Source of the DNA: CAYUUR01 sp052034685
GTDB taxonomy: Bacteria; Patescibacteriota; Saccharimonadia; Saccharimonadales; CAYUUR01
Direction of reading: 5' to 3'
NCBI GenBank assembly: GCA_052034685.1
Contig: JBPOIH010000005.1
Location: forward strand, 1-47,360
Length of the DNA stretch: 47,360 nt
Under the pieces are notes generated by a model. It was not told the origin of the DNA and did not search any database. It saw nothing but the letters and a program-made list of their open reading frames with translations. The position numbers and the translations under genes are program-made. Shown one piece after another: positions 9,055 through 15,856 of this stretch (its first letter is position 1; each line of letters begins with the position of its first letter).

Positions 9055-9060
9055 TAGAAT
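9055..9060 (+). promoter_or_regulatory. -10 box of the orphan gene at 9073
   Basis: TAGAAT ends 12 nt before the ATG at 9073, with no Shine-Dalgarno site between. This predicts a leader of about 6 nt. Confidence 0.45.
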
Positions 9061-9072
9061 CCGTAGCTGAAT

Positions 9073-10233
9073 ATGACAGAAATACCGCAGCATTTGCTTG
9101 AGAGAACACAGCGTCGTCGTGAACAGCTTGAGCTTGCGGCGGAGACTTCTCCACCTGTTACCAGATTGGAAAGCAGACTAAATGGTGTGGTGGATATGGC
9201 GAGTGAAGCATGCTCGCTACTTGCAGAACATGTGGCCACTTTGGTCAGCCAAGAAGTTGAAAAGGCTGCCTGTGACATCGAATCCCCTGATCCAGACCAT
9301 ACATACTTACTGCGCAGAGCCCAATTATTGGATACTCCTGAGGGTGAACCGGTGAGTGCGAACCGATACTTTATTCCTATCGCGGAGAAATGTCTAGATG
9401 ATACTCGCATAGAAAAACTGGGGATTACAGGGGTAGTAGAAACAATACCTCCACCAAAGAAGAAGCTTTTTAAATCGTCAGCGGAAAGGTATCAATTAGC
9501 CAATCCGGAACGTGCCGATATCGCTGTGTTGACGAATCGGGAGCTCATAATCCCGCTATTTGGAGTATCTCTTGCACAACATCGTAAACCAGATTGTGCG
9601 TTTGTAACTCGTATGCCTGACGGGCTGTACGACAGTGAAGAAGTGTTGATGGCACGTGACGATGTTGAGGGTGAGCCAGCTGGCAAGCAGGCCCTAGAGG
9701 TCTTACTTAATGCTTTGCGTAATTTACAGGCTCGTAATTTGGAAATAGAGAAAATTCATGCATCTACCCCGGCAGGTAGTCCAGCTAGCTGGAAGGCATT
9801 GTTGGCTTTGCCGGCACTAGAAATCAAGCTTGCAGACACAGGTATAACAGGGAAACTTAATAGGTACATTGGTGAGTACGACCTTCAGGTGGAGAATGTC
9901 ATCGAGCTATTCAAGCGCGATCTCGGCTCTGTAGAGAATGTGCCGCAAGGATTGCGCACTCGTAGAGTAGGACGAGATGTTCAGCTGGAAGGCATCGACT
10001 ATGACGGTGTTATTGAGATAGATCTGATGCGCACAGAACCGCATGTATCAACTATCGATACAACCCTTCACCTGCCAGGCGCTCCCTCGTTCGGCAAAGT
10101 GCCTGTCTTTCCGCGGCTGAGATACTATTCAGCCTCTGGCGTACCAGTAAGGTTTGACGGTGTGAAGCCGGGTGAAGAAGCACATAAGCAGCTACTCGGC
10201 GAATTTAATATGTTAATTGCTGAACTTAAATAG
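9073..10233 (+). CDS. Hypothetical soluble protein (386 aa)
   Basis: No family is recognised. The 386-residue protein has no signal peptide or membrane helix and is rich in acidic residues, so it is predicted cytoplasmic. Residues 1-45 are charged and helical, residues 110-125 hold a Pro/Lys-rich stretch (IPPPKKKLFKSS), and the C-terminal half (about 280-380) reads as an alternating beta-rich domain. The gene overlaps the 3' end of the convergent prmC by 21 bp. It stands alone as a transcription unit after the surface-protein pair, and nothing in context fixes its role. Confidence 0.75.
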   Translation: MTEIPQHLLERTQRRREQLELAAETSPPVTRLESRLNGVVDMASEACSLLAEHVATLVSQEVEKAACDIESPDPDHTYLLRRAQLLDTPEGEPVSANRYFIPIAEKCLDDTRIEKLGITGVVETIPPPKKKLFKSSAERYQLANPERADIAVLTNRELIIPLFGVSLAQHRKPDCAFVTRMPDGLYDSEEVLMARDDVEGEPAGKQALEVLLNALRNLQARNLEIEKIHASTPAGSPASWKALLALPALEIKLADTGITGKLNRYIGEYDLQVENVIELFKRDLGSVENVPQGLRTRRVGRDVQLEGIDYDGVIEIDLMRTEPHVSTIDTTLHLPGAPSFGKVPVFPRLRYYSASGVPVRFDGVKPGEEAHKQLLGEFNMLIAELK

Positions 10234-11064
10234 TTGAATGAAGTCGTCGGTTTTGGCGAGGGTATAGCCGTGGGATTTGGCGATGAGGGCTAAGTCTTTG
10301 TGCTGGAACGGTAAAGCTTCTGTGAGGATGTACTGAGGTTTGTGCTCTTGTCTATCAATCTGCGCGAACAGTTCGCGGTACAGATCGAGTCCGTCTGCGC
10401 CACCAAAGATGGCGAGGCGAGGCTCAAACATGGCAGCTTTGTTGATAGTGTGGCTGTCAGGTACGTAGGGCAGATTCGCCAGTATGGCCAATGGACTGAG
10501 GACTGAGGACTGAGGATCGAGGAGAGGCTCTACGAGGTTTCCTAGAAAAAAAGTAACATCTGCGTTTAGGTTGTTAGCGTTTTGCTGCGCTGTTTCGAGA
10601 CATTTTTGGCTGATGTCAGTCGCAATCACGCGTGATTGCGGAAACTCCAGTTTGGCCGTAACTGCAATCGCCCCCGAACCCGTCCCGACATCCACGAGCG
10701 TCAGCTCGTTATCCTCATTCCTCAGTCTCCAGTCCTCAATCTGCTTCTTCAGTAATGTGAGCATAGTTTCAGTTTCAGATCGTGGCTCGAGTGTATGTGC
10801 GTTAACCATGAATTCACGGCCGTAGAACTCGCTTTTGCCTCGGATGTAAGCAAGCGGTTCGTGCTTGGATCGTCGCTCGATTTGCTCGTTGAGAACCCTT
10901 TCTTGTTCATTTGTTAGTTCAAGCTCCGGATGTGCAAGCAAATGAGCACGATCTTTGCCCAAAAGGTCCTCGAGTAGCACCAAACAATCCAACCGCGCTG
11001 TCGGCACGTCTTTGGCAGTCAATTTACGTCCGGCTTGCTCGAGCCAGCTACTTATCTTCGACAT
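10213..11064 (-). CDS. prmC: Release factor glutamine methyltransferase (PrmC/HemK)
   Basis: PrmC methylates the glutamine of the GGQ motif in RF1 and RF2 using S-adenosylmethionine. The 283-residue protein has the N-terminal helical release-factor-binding domain (1-85, ending LAYIRGKSEFYG) and a Rossmann methyltransferase domain with motif I VDVGTGSGAIA. The catalytic motif, usually NPPY, reads NLPY here. Two stretches of the coding sequence are arrays of a 7-bp repeat (10493-10523 and 10711-10741); they encode QIEDWRLRNED before motif I and DPQSSVLSPL just before NLPY, both plausible surface loops. The gene follows prfA and a kinase gene on the minus strand, fitting its role on RF1. Confidence 0.9.
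   Translation of the reverse strand: MSKISSWLEQAGRKLTAKDVPTARLDCLVLLEDLLGKDRAHLLAHPELELTNEQERVLNEQIERRSKHEPLAYIRGKSEFYGREFMVNAHTLEPRSETETMLTLLKKQIEDWRLRNEDNELTLVDVGTGSGAIAVTAKLEFPQSRVIATDISQKCLETAQQNANNLNADVTFFLGNLVEPLLDPQSSVLSPLAILANLPYVPDSHTINKAAMFEPRLAIFGGADGLDLYRELFAQIDRQEHKPQYILTEALPFQHKDLALIAKSHGYTLAKTDDFIQLFKFSN
10493..10523 (+). repeat. Heptamer array A inside prmC
   Basis: Three perfect copies of GGACTGA followed by GGATCGA and GGAG. It is the same repeat family as the arrays around the four-helix gene at 15857. On the minus strand it encodes the loop just before the NLPY motif of PrmC. Confidence 0.85.
10711..10741 (-). repeat. Heptamer array B inside prmC, inverted relative to array A
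   Basis: Plus-strand units are ATCCTCA, TTCCTCA, GTCTCCA, GTCCTCA and ATC. Read on the minus strand it contains GACTGGAGACTGA, identical over 13 bases to part of the array at 15827-15854. It encodes the linker before SAM motif I. Confidence 0.8.
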
Positions 11065-11575
11065 ATGAGAGAATTTCTAAGACGCTATCTTCTGGCTTGG
11101 CATTTGATGTGTCGATTATGACCATGCCGCTTGATGTAGCGTCTTGCACTGAAGTTTTGAGGAAATCGATCATTCTTTGACGAAAATTTGGGTTATTGGT
11201 GTGCGGATCTTCACCGCGTGCACCGATCCGTTTTTCAAATTCCTCTGGTGTCATATGCAATCTGAATATCTTATTGAATTGTGGGTAAAAGTGATTCTCA
11301 TTGTATGCGCCGCCGCAGAAAAATACAGTTTGATTCTCGCCTTCTTGGATAGCTCTCTCCACTTTCTTTCTATCCCAAATCCATCCGTTGACTCTGTACC
11401 AGTCAGCGGAAGGGTGGCCTGAACTAGGGAAGGCGACAGGCTGCTCGGTTTCAAAATTAGCGTAGTGACCAAATTCTTGGTCGGTATCAATAACTTTGTA
11501 TCCGCGTTTAGCCAATAGTTTACCAATCGTAGTCTTGCCAGCAGTAGAAGGTCCGTTGATTAGGTATGTACTCAT
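11048..11575 (-). CDS. P-loop nucleotide kinase-like protein
   Basis: A small P-loop NTPase of the nucleoside/nucleotide kinase fold, 175 residues. The Walker A motif is GPSTAGKTT (about 8-16). An acidic DTDQEF segment sits where these kinases bind the acceptor, and a lid-like region carries paired arginines (RIGARGEDP). The real substrate cannot be told; shikimate-kinase-like, adenylate-kinase-like and antibiotic-kinase-like members share these features. The gene lies between prfA and prmC, with 1 bp to the former and a 17-bp overlap with the latter, so it belongs to the same transcript. Confidence 0.75.
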   Translation of the reverse strand: MSTYLINGPSTAGKTTIGKLLAKRGYKVIDTDQEFGHYANFETEQPVAFPSSGHPSADWYRVNGWIWDRKKVERAIQEGENQTVFFCGGAYNENHFYPQFNKIFRLHMTPEEFEKRIGARGEDPHTNNPNFRQRMIDFLKTSVQDATSSGMVIIDTSNAKPEDSVLEILSYVEDK

Positions 11576-11576
11576 A

Positions 11577-12629
11577 TTATTCTTGCGTTAATAGTTCGTG
11601 TTCAGCGGCCTGGAGGGCTTCAACGAGGTCGTCTATCTGGCCGTCAAGAGCACCAGGGATATTGCTGCGGGAATAACCAATGCGGTGGTCAGTGATACGG
11701 TCTTGCGGGAAGTTATAGGTGCGGATTTTTTCTGAGCGGTCACCAGAACCAATCAGTTTGCGGCGGGCGTCACTGTGTTTTTGGTTTTCTTCATCAATCT
11801 TGGCTTGTAATAGGCGGGAGCGAAGCACGCTCATGGCTTTGAGTTTGTTCTTGATCTGCGATTTTTCATCTTGGTTAGTCACTACAATGCCCGTTGGCAC
11901 GTGGGTGATACGGACGGCTGAGTCGGTTGTGTTCACCGATTGGCCACCGTGGCCACCAGCACGGTAGACGTCAATGCGCAGGTCTTGGGGGCTTATCTCA
12001 ATATCGGTCTCTTCGGCTTCTGGCATGACGGCAACGGTCACGGTACTGGTGTGAATACGGCCTTGTGATTCGGTGGCAGGCACACGCTGGACGCGGTGCA
12101 CGCCAGCTTCAAACTTATAGGTGCGGTAGGCATCAGCGCCACGGATAACAAAGACGATTTCTTTGTAGCCGCCGGCTTCAGACGGGCTTTCGTTGATTAG
12201 TTCAGCCTTAAGGCCGCGATTTTCTGCTAGGCGTACGTACATGCGGTACAGCTCACCACCAAACAGCGCCGCTTCATCGCCACCAGCTGCGGCGCGGATC
12301 TCAATAATACAGTCACGGTCGTCGTTAGGGTCTTTTTCTGTGAGCGCCTCTGCCAATCGCGTTTCGATGACGGCGAGTTTAACTTCGGTTTCTTGCATTT
12401 CGTCCTGTGCCATTGCAGCTAACTCATCACCACCTTGAGCAAGTTCTGTCGCCTGCGCAAATGAATTCCGTAGGGCAGCGCGCTCATCGAACAAATTAAC
12501 GATATGCTCAAGCTCCGATTGGCGCTTGGCGAGGCGAGGGTAGTTTTTGTCAGAATAAATAGCTGGATCTTCCAGTTGCTTCTGGAGGTCGGTGTATTCT
12601 TGGCGTAGGTTTTGTTCTTTGGCTTCCAT
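11577..12629 (-). CDS. prfA: Peptide chain release factor 1
   Basis: RF1 releases nascent chains at UAA and UAG. The 350-residue protein is of normal length, with the N-terminal coiled region, the PAT tripeptide that reads the stop codon (RVPATESQGRIHTS) and the GGQ peptidyl-tRNA hydrolysis motif (AGGHGGQSVNTTDSAVR). It is separated from rpmE by a terminator and has its own -10 box (TATACT, minus strand, 12643-12648) ending 13 nt before the ATG. The order rpmE-prfA-(kinase)-prmC resembles the Gram-positive arrangement. The product's GGQ is the substrate of PrmC, encoded two genes downstream. Confidence 0.97.
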   Translation of the reverse strand: MEAKEQNLRQEYTDLQKQLEDPAIYSDKNYPRLAKRQSELEHIVNLFDERAALRNSFAQATELAQGGDELAAMAQDEMQETEVKLAVIETRLAEALTEKDPNDDRDCIIEIRAAAGGDEAALFGGELYRMYVRLAENRGLKAELINESPSEAGGYKEIVFVIRGADAYRTYKFEAGVHRVQRVPATESQGRIHTSTVTVAVMPEAEETDIEISPQDLRIDVYRAGGHGGQSVNTTDSAVRITHVPTGIVVTNQDEKSQIKNKLKAMSVLRSRLLQAKIDEENQKHSDARRKLIGSGDRSEKIRTYNFPQDRITDHRIGYSRSNIPGALDGQIDDLVEALQAAEHELLTQE

Positions 12630-12642
12630 AGTTGTCGTTTCT

Positions 12643-12678
12643 AGTATATAAAAAACCGCCAGTAATAGATACTGACGG
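12643..12678 (-). terminator. rpmE terminator fused to the prfA promoter
   Basis: On the minus strand an 8-bp stem (CCGTCAGT / ACTGGCGG, one G-U pair, at 12678-12656) is followed by TTTTTT. The T-run leads directly into TATATACT, whose TATACT (12648-12643) is the likely prfA -10 box. Terminator and promoter share bases. Confidence 0.8.
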
Positions 12679-12694
12679 CTTAGTAGTTAAGAAG

Positions 12695-13108
12695 TTATTT
12701 GTCTTCTGTTGCTTCTTTGTTCTCAGCGACTTCTGTTTTTGCGTCGGTTTTGGCCTCGGTCTTTGCAGGAGCTTTTGCTGGTTTTTCATCGGCTTCGTCT
12801 TGGTCGTCTTTTTTGGCACGAGTCTTGCCGGCGGCCTTCATGCGCTCATCACGAGCTTTTTTGGCAGCTTCTGCACGAGCCTTAAACTTATCAACACGGC
12901 CTTCAATGTCCATGATGCGCTCTTCACCAGTAAAGAATGGGTGAGAACTGCTGCTGATGTGTACTTTGACAAGCGGGTATTCGTTGCCGTCTTCCCACTT
13001 GATTTTGTCTTCTGTTGCGATAGTCGAACGGGTCAGGATCTTGGTTCCGTTATTGAGGTCTTCAAAGACCACAACGCGGTAGTTATCTGGGTGGATATCT
13101 TTTTTCAT
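12695..13108 (-). CDS. rpmE: 50S ribosomal protein L31 type B with long charged tail
   Basis: L31 bridges the two ribosomal subunits near the central protuberance. Residues 1-80 match the zinc-free B type (MKKDIHPDNYRVVVFEDL..., SSHPFFTGEER), with none of the cysteines of the zinc form. Residues about 85-137 form an Ala/Lys/Glu-rich low-complexity tail, so the protein is 137 rather than the usual 70-90 residues. Its own promoter (13216-13244) gives a structured leader of about 100 nt, a candidate autoregulatory site. A terminator follows the gene. Confidence 0.93.
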   Translation of the reverse strand: MKKDIHPDNYRVVVFEDLNNGTKILTRSTIATEDKIKWEDGNEYPLVKVHISSSSHPFFTGEERIMDIEGRVDKFKARAEAAKKARDERMKAAGKTRAKKDDQDEADEKPAKAPAKTEAKTDAKTEVAENKEATEDK

Positions 13109-13142
13109 GATTTCTCTTCTGCTCGTTTGATTGATAGTTTGC

Positions 13143-13196
13143 CCTCGTAGTGGCTGGTTAGCGGTGAGCGACCGCAGTCAGGAAATCCACGCAAGG
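13143..13196 (-). promoter_or_regulatory. Candidate structured leader of the rpmE mRNA
   Basis: On the minus-strand transcript the segment folds as one long hairpin with internal loops: CCTTG/CGAGG, GTGG/CCAC, CTG/CAG and GCGGT/ACCGC, about 17 base pairs around a CGCTC loop. L31 genes in several phyla carry autoregulatory leaders; whether this is one is inferred from position and structure. Confidence 0.55.
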
Positions 13197-13215
13197 AACG
13201 TTATTAACTCGGACA

Positions 13216-13244
13216 AGTATACACCCCTGTTAGCTTTTGGTCAA
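13216..13244 (-). promoter_or_regulatory. rpmE promoter
   Basis: On the minus strand TTGACC (13244-13239) and TATACT (13221-13216) are separated by exactly 17 bp. The predicted start is near 13209, about 100 nt before the rpmE ATG. Confidence 0.75.
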
Positions 13245-13252
13245 CCATCTGC

Positions 13253-13281
13253 TTGCGTATCTTTGTCACCTCTGGTAGAAT
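13253..13281 (+). promoter_or_regulatory. rpsB-tsf promoter
   Basis: TTGCGT (13253-13258) and TAGAAT (13276-13281) are separated by 17 bp. It is divergent from the rpmE promoter and 8 bp away from it. It gives a leader of about 108 nt. Confidence 0.65.
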
Positions 13282-13313
13282 AGACAGGTCACAAAATTAA
13301 GCAGTTTGGGAAA

Positions 13314-13378
13314 CATATTCTCTCTATCTTGAACCCGTGTAGGGCAGATAGAGCACCCAGATGAAGGTCAAGAATATG
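13314..13378 (+). promoter_or_regulatory. Candidate structured leader of the rpsB mRNA
   Basis: The outer stem CATATTC/GAATATG (13314-13320 with 13372-13378) encloses CTCTATCT/AGATAGAG (13322-13329 with 13346-13353), which itself holds a CCC/GGG tip. An alternative pairing, TCTTGA (13327-13332) with TCAAGA (13368-13373), would break the inner stem. This looks like a ribosomal-protein leader for S2 feedback, by inference. Confidence 0.5.
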
Positions 13379-13395
13379 ACGAAAGGAACAACATC

Positions 13396-14112
13396 ATGGC
13401 AGATGTAGATATTAAACAATTGCTTGAGGCCGGAGCCCACTTTGGTCACAAAAGCAGCCGTTGGCACCCTAAAATGGCGCCATACATCCACTCAAAGCGA
13501 GATGGTACGCACATTATCGACCTCACAAAAACAGTTGAGGAACTAGAGCGAGCGCTGAGTTTCGTCCAGAAAACTTCTAGCGAAGGCAAGCAGATCTTGT
13601 TTGTTGGCACAAAACGCCAAGCTCAAGACATTATCAAAAAATCAGCTGAGTCTGTCTCTATGCCATACGTAACCGAGCGTTGGCTTGGTGGTATGCTTAC
13701 CAACCGCAACACTATGAGCGGCCGGATCAAGCATCTCAAAGATCTCGAAGAAAAAATGGCGAGTGGTGCACTTGAATCTAAGTACAACAAGCTCGAAGTA
13801 CAGCGTTTCCAAGAAGAAATTGATGAAATGAACCGCATCTATGGCGGTATCAAAGACATGAACGCCAAGCTTGGCGCAGTGTTTATCGTTGATATTATTG
13901 CTGAAGACAACGCCGTACGTGAAGCCAACAAACTCGGCGTACCAATCGTGGCTATTGTTGACACCAACACTGACCCAACCAAGATTGACTATCCAGTACC
14001 AGCTAACGACGACGCTCTCAAGACTATCCAGTTGATTACTGACTACGTGGTCAAAGCAGTTGAAGCCGGTAAGAGCAAGGCAACCAAAGCAGTCGACAAA
14101 GACGAAAAGTAA
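13396..14112 (+). CDS. rpsB: 30S ribosomal protein S2
   Basis: S2 is a late-assembling protein at the head-body junction of the small subunit. The 238-residue protein is intact, with the family blocks LLEAGAHFGHK, W-PKM-PYI, RWLGGMLTN and VPIVAIVDTN. The Shine-Dalgarno AAAGGA (about 13383-13388) lies 7-8 nt before the ATG. It is the first gene of the rpsB-tsf operon and is preceded by a structured leader. Confidence 0.98.
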   Translation: MADVDIKQLLEAGAHFGHKSSRWHPKMAPYIHSKRDGTHIIDLTKTVEELERALSFVQKTSSEGKQILFVGTKRQAQDIIKKSAESVSMPYVTERWLGGMLTNRNTMSGRIKHLKDLEEKMASGALESKYNKLEVQRFQEEIDEMNRIYGGIKDMNAKLGAVFIVDIIAEDNAVREANKLGVPIVAIVDTNTDPTKIDYPVPANDDALKTIQLITDYVVKAVEAGKSKATKAVDKDEK

Positions 14113-14144
14113 ACCTAACCCTCATCACGACTAAGGAGTGAACA

Positions 14145-14741
14145 ATGGCAGTAAACATTGAAGATGTAAAACGACTTAAGAACCTAACGGGCGTTGGCCT
14201 GACTGACGCAAAAGCGGCGTTAGACGAAGTAAATGGTGACTTTGACAAGGCGCTCGAAGCCATGCGCAAAAAAGGTCTGACCAAGGCTGACAAGCGCGGT
14301 GAGCGCGAGGCACGTTCAGGCGTAATTAGTAGCTACTTGCACGATGGCCGTATCGGCGTACTACTAGAAGTTAACTGTGAAACGGACTTTGTAGCGCGCA
14401 CAGATGACTTCAACGATGTCGTTAAAGACGTCGCCATGCACATCGCTGCATCTGCACCACAGTATGTCAGTTCTGATGCTATCCCAGCGGCAGACCAAGA
14501 AAAGGTCAAGGCTGAGTTTGCAGAAAAGGCCAAAGCTGACGGCAAGCCAGCAGAGATGATCGAAAAAATCGTCGAAGGTATGGTGAAGAAGCACTTTGCA
14601 GAACGCTGCTTGCTAGACCAGCCGTTCATCAAGAACCCAGACCAAACCGTCAACGATCACATCAAAACGTACATTGCTAAACTCGGCGAAAACATCGTTG
14701 TTCGACGTTTTGAGCGCATGCAGCTCGGCGAAGTCGCCTAG
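14145..14741 (+). CDS. tsf: Elongation factor Ts
   Basis: EF-Ts recycles EF-Tu by exchanging GDP for GTP. The 198-residue protein has the N-terminal UBA-like domain (VKRLKNLTGVGLTDAKAAL), the EF-Tu-contacting CETDFVAR motif and one core subdomain. It is the short type found in many Gram-positives and CPR bacteria, against about 280 residues in E. coli. AAGGAG (14133-14138) sits 6 nt before the ATG. It lies 32 bp after rpsB. Confidence 0.96.
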   Translation: MAVNIEDVKRLKNLTGVGLTDAKAALDEVNGDFDKALEAMRKKGLTKADKRGEREARSGVISSYLHDGRIGVLLEVNCETDFVARTDDFNDVVKDVAMHIAASAPQYVSSDAIPAADQEKVKAEFAEKAKADGKPAEMIEKIVEGMVKKHFAERCLLDQPFIKNPDQTVNDHIKTYIAKLGENIVVRRFERMQLGEVA

Positions 14742-14760
14742 ATAACACAAGGTTTACACG

Positions 14761-14979
14761 ATGATTAACACACTCTGCGAAAGTTGTGAACTAAGGGAAG
14801 TTTGCACAACAGACGATGCGATACAGGCTGTTGTGCAAGAGCGTAGCTGGTATCGGAGAGGTATTATGACCTATGACGAGCTGGGCACAACTGGTCTTGC
14901 GCCAGAACAAGTAGATGCTCTAAAAGTCTGTATTGAGGCATGGCGAGACTACAGCTGTGACTACCTGCGAAAGGACTGA
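14761..14979 (+). CDS. Small cysteine-containing hypothetical protein (72 aa)
   Basis: No family is recognised. It is a small acidic protein with cysteines at about 6, 9, 15, 57 and 66; the CESC pair plus later cysteines could bind metal. It lies where pyrH sits in many rpsB-tsf-pyrH-frr operons but bears no resemblance to uridylate kinase. Only a weak CAAGG precedes the ATG. A short hairpin follows the stop. Confidence 0.6.
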   Translation: MINTLCESCELREVCTTDDAIQAVVQERSWYRRGIMTYDELGTTGLAPEQVDALKVCIEAWRDYSCDYLRKD

Positions 14980-14988
14980 TTACCCGGT

Positions 14989-15008
14989 AGCCCGACAATG
15001 GGCTCTTT
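14989..15008 (+). terminator. Weak intrinsic terminator
   Basis: AGCCC-GACAAT-GGGCT (14989-15004) is followed by CTTTT. The stem is only 5 bp, so termination may be partial. Confidence 0.45.
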
Positions 15009-15013
15009 TGGTG

Positions 15014-15019
15014 TACAAT
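15014..15019 (+). promoter_or_regulatory. Putative -10 box for the orphan-frr unit
   Basis: TACAAT lies just after the weak terminator. It is followed by a leader of about 20 nt carrying AGAGGA before the ATG at 15048. Confidence 0.45.
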
Positions 15020-15047
15020 ATAGGTGTTAATCAAAAGAGGACATTAT

Positions 15048-15263
15048 ATGGGCTCCAGAGAGACGCAATCAGATCGTAACCGTGCTTTTTGGGATAATAA
15101 ATTAGGAGACAGAATAGCTCGTTTGCCAGACCCAAACGCTACCATTCGTGAAGCGCTGGCGAGTGAAGACCCGCAGCAGCGTGCACTCTTTGGCGTAGAA
15201 ACAGTAGTTATTGAACGAGAAGGTCCACCTGTAGAAGAAAATAGTAATGAAGGAGAAGTATGA
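15048..15263 (+). CDS. Hypothetical protein (71 aa) translationally coupled to frr
   Basis: No family is recognised. It is a small, charged, soluble protein. The ATG at 15048 is preferred over the in-frame GTG at 15024 because AGAGGA lies 6 nt upstream of the ATG and the predicted transcript begins after 15024. Its stop overlaps the frr start (ATGA). Confidence 0.65.
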   Translation: MGSRETQSDRNRAFWDNKLGDRIARLPDPNATIREALASEDPQQRALFGVETVVIEREGPPVEENSNEGEV

Positions 15264-15823
15264 GTCCAAGCCAAGTAGTAAGCCAAGCCAAGACTAAGTT
15301 TAGTCAAGCGGTTGAGCATTTTCAGGAAGAGTCAAAGAAGATTAGGACTGGTCGTGCCCACCCTGGTATGCTGGATGGCCTTATGGTAGAAGCATACGGT
15401 GTTCCGACGCCGATCGTTCAGGTCGCAAATGTAACTGCGCCGGAGGCTCAGTTATTGCAGATTACTCCGTTTGACCCAGCCAACTTGGCAACGATATCAG
15501 CTGCTATTCGCGACAATCCAAGCCTTGGCCTCAATCCAAGTGACGATGGTCGGATCGTACGCGTACCAATCCCACCGCTCAACGAAGAGCGCCGTCGTGA
15601 CTATGTCAAAGTGCTCAGTGGCAAAGTCGAAGATAGTATGGTGAGCTTACGAAATGTCCGTCATGAAGCACTTAAAACGGTTGATGAAGCCAAAAAAGAT
15701 AAAGATATAAGCGAAGATGAAGCAAAACGCATGACCGCCCAGGTTGACGAAGCGTTGAACGCAGCAAAAAACGAGATAGAGGCAATCGCCAAGGCTAAAG
15801 AAGCCGAAATAATGACCGTGTAA
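15260..15823 (+). CDS. frr: Ribosome recycling factor
   Basis: RRF splits post-termination ribosomes together with EF-G. The 187-residue, tRNA-shaped protein shows the family blocks KKIRTGRAHPGML, YGVPTPIVQVANVTAPEA, GLNPSDDGRIVRVPIPPLNEERR and the C-terminal helix with ISEDEAKR. Length is normal. It overlaps the upstream orphan by 4 bp. The stop codon is followed after 3 bases by a heptamer array. Confidence 0.97.
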   Translation: MSPSQVVSQAKTKFSQAVEHFQEESKKIRTGRAHPGMLDGLMVEAYGVPTPIVQVANVTAPEAQLLQITPFDPANLATISAAIRDNPSLGLNPSDDGRIVRVPIPPLNEERRRDYVKVLSGKVEDSMVSLRNVRHEALKTVDEAKKDKDISEDEAKRMTAQVDEALNAAKNEIEAIAKAKEAEIMTV

Positions 15824-15826
15824 AAA

Positions 15827-15854
15827 GACTGAGGATTGAAGACTGGAGACTGAA
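15827..15854 (+). repeat. Heptamer array, left boundary of the four-helix cassette
   Basis: Four units, GACTGAG, GATTGAA, GACTGGA and GACTGAA, fill the whole gap between frr and the next ATG. GGAG within the array (15845-15848) is placed to act as a Shine-Dalgarno site. Confidence 0.85.
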
Positions 15855-15856
15855 GT

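Noticed and set aside
10493..10741. Heptamer arrays as a CRISPR remnant
   Set aside because: Units are 7 bp, contiguous and without spacers, and they are part of a coding sequence.
15024..15047. GTG start of the 71-aa orphan at 15024
   Set aside because: It precedes the predicted transcript start, while ATG 15048 has AGAGGA at the right distance.
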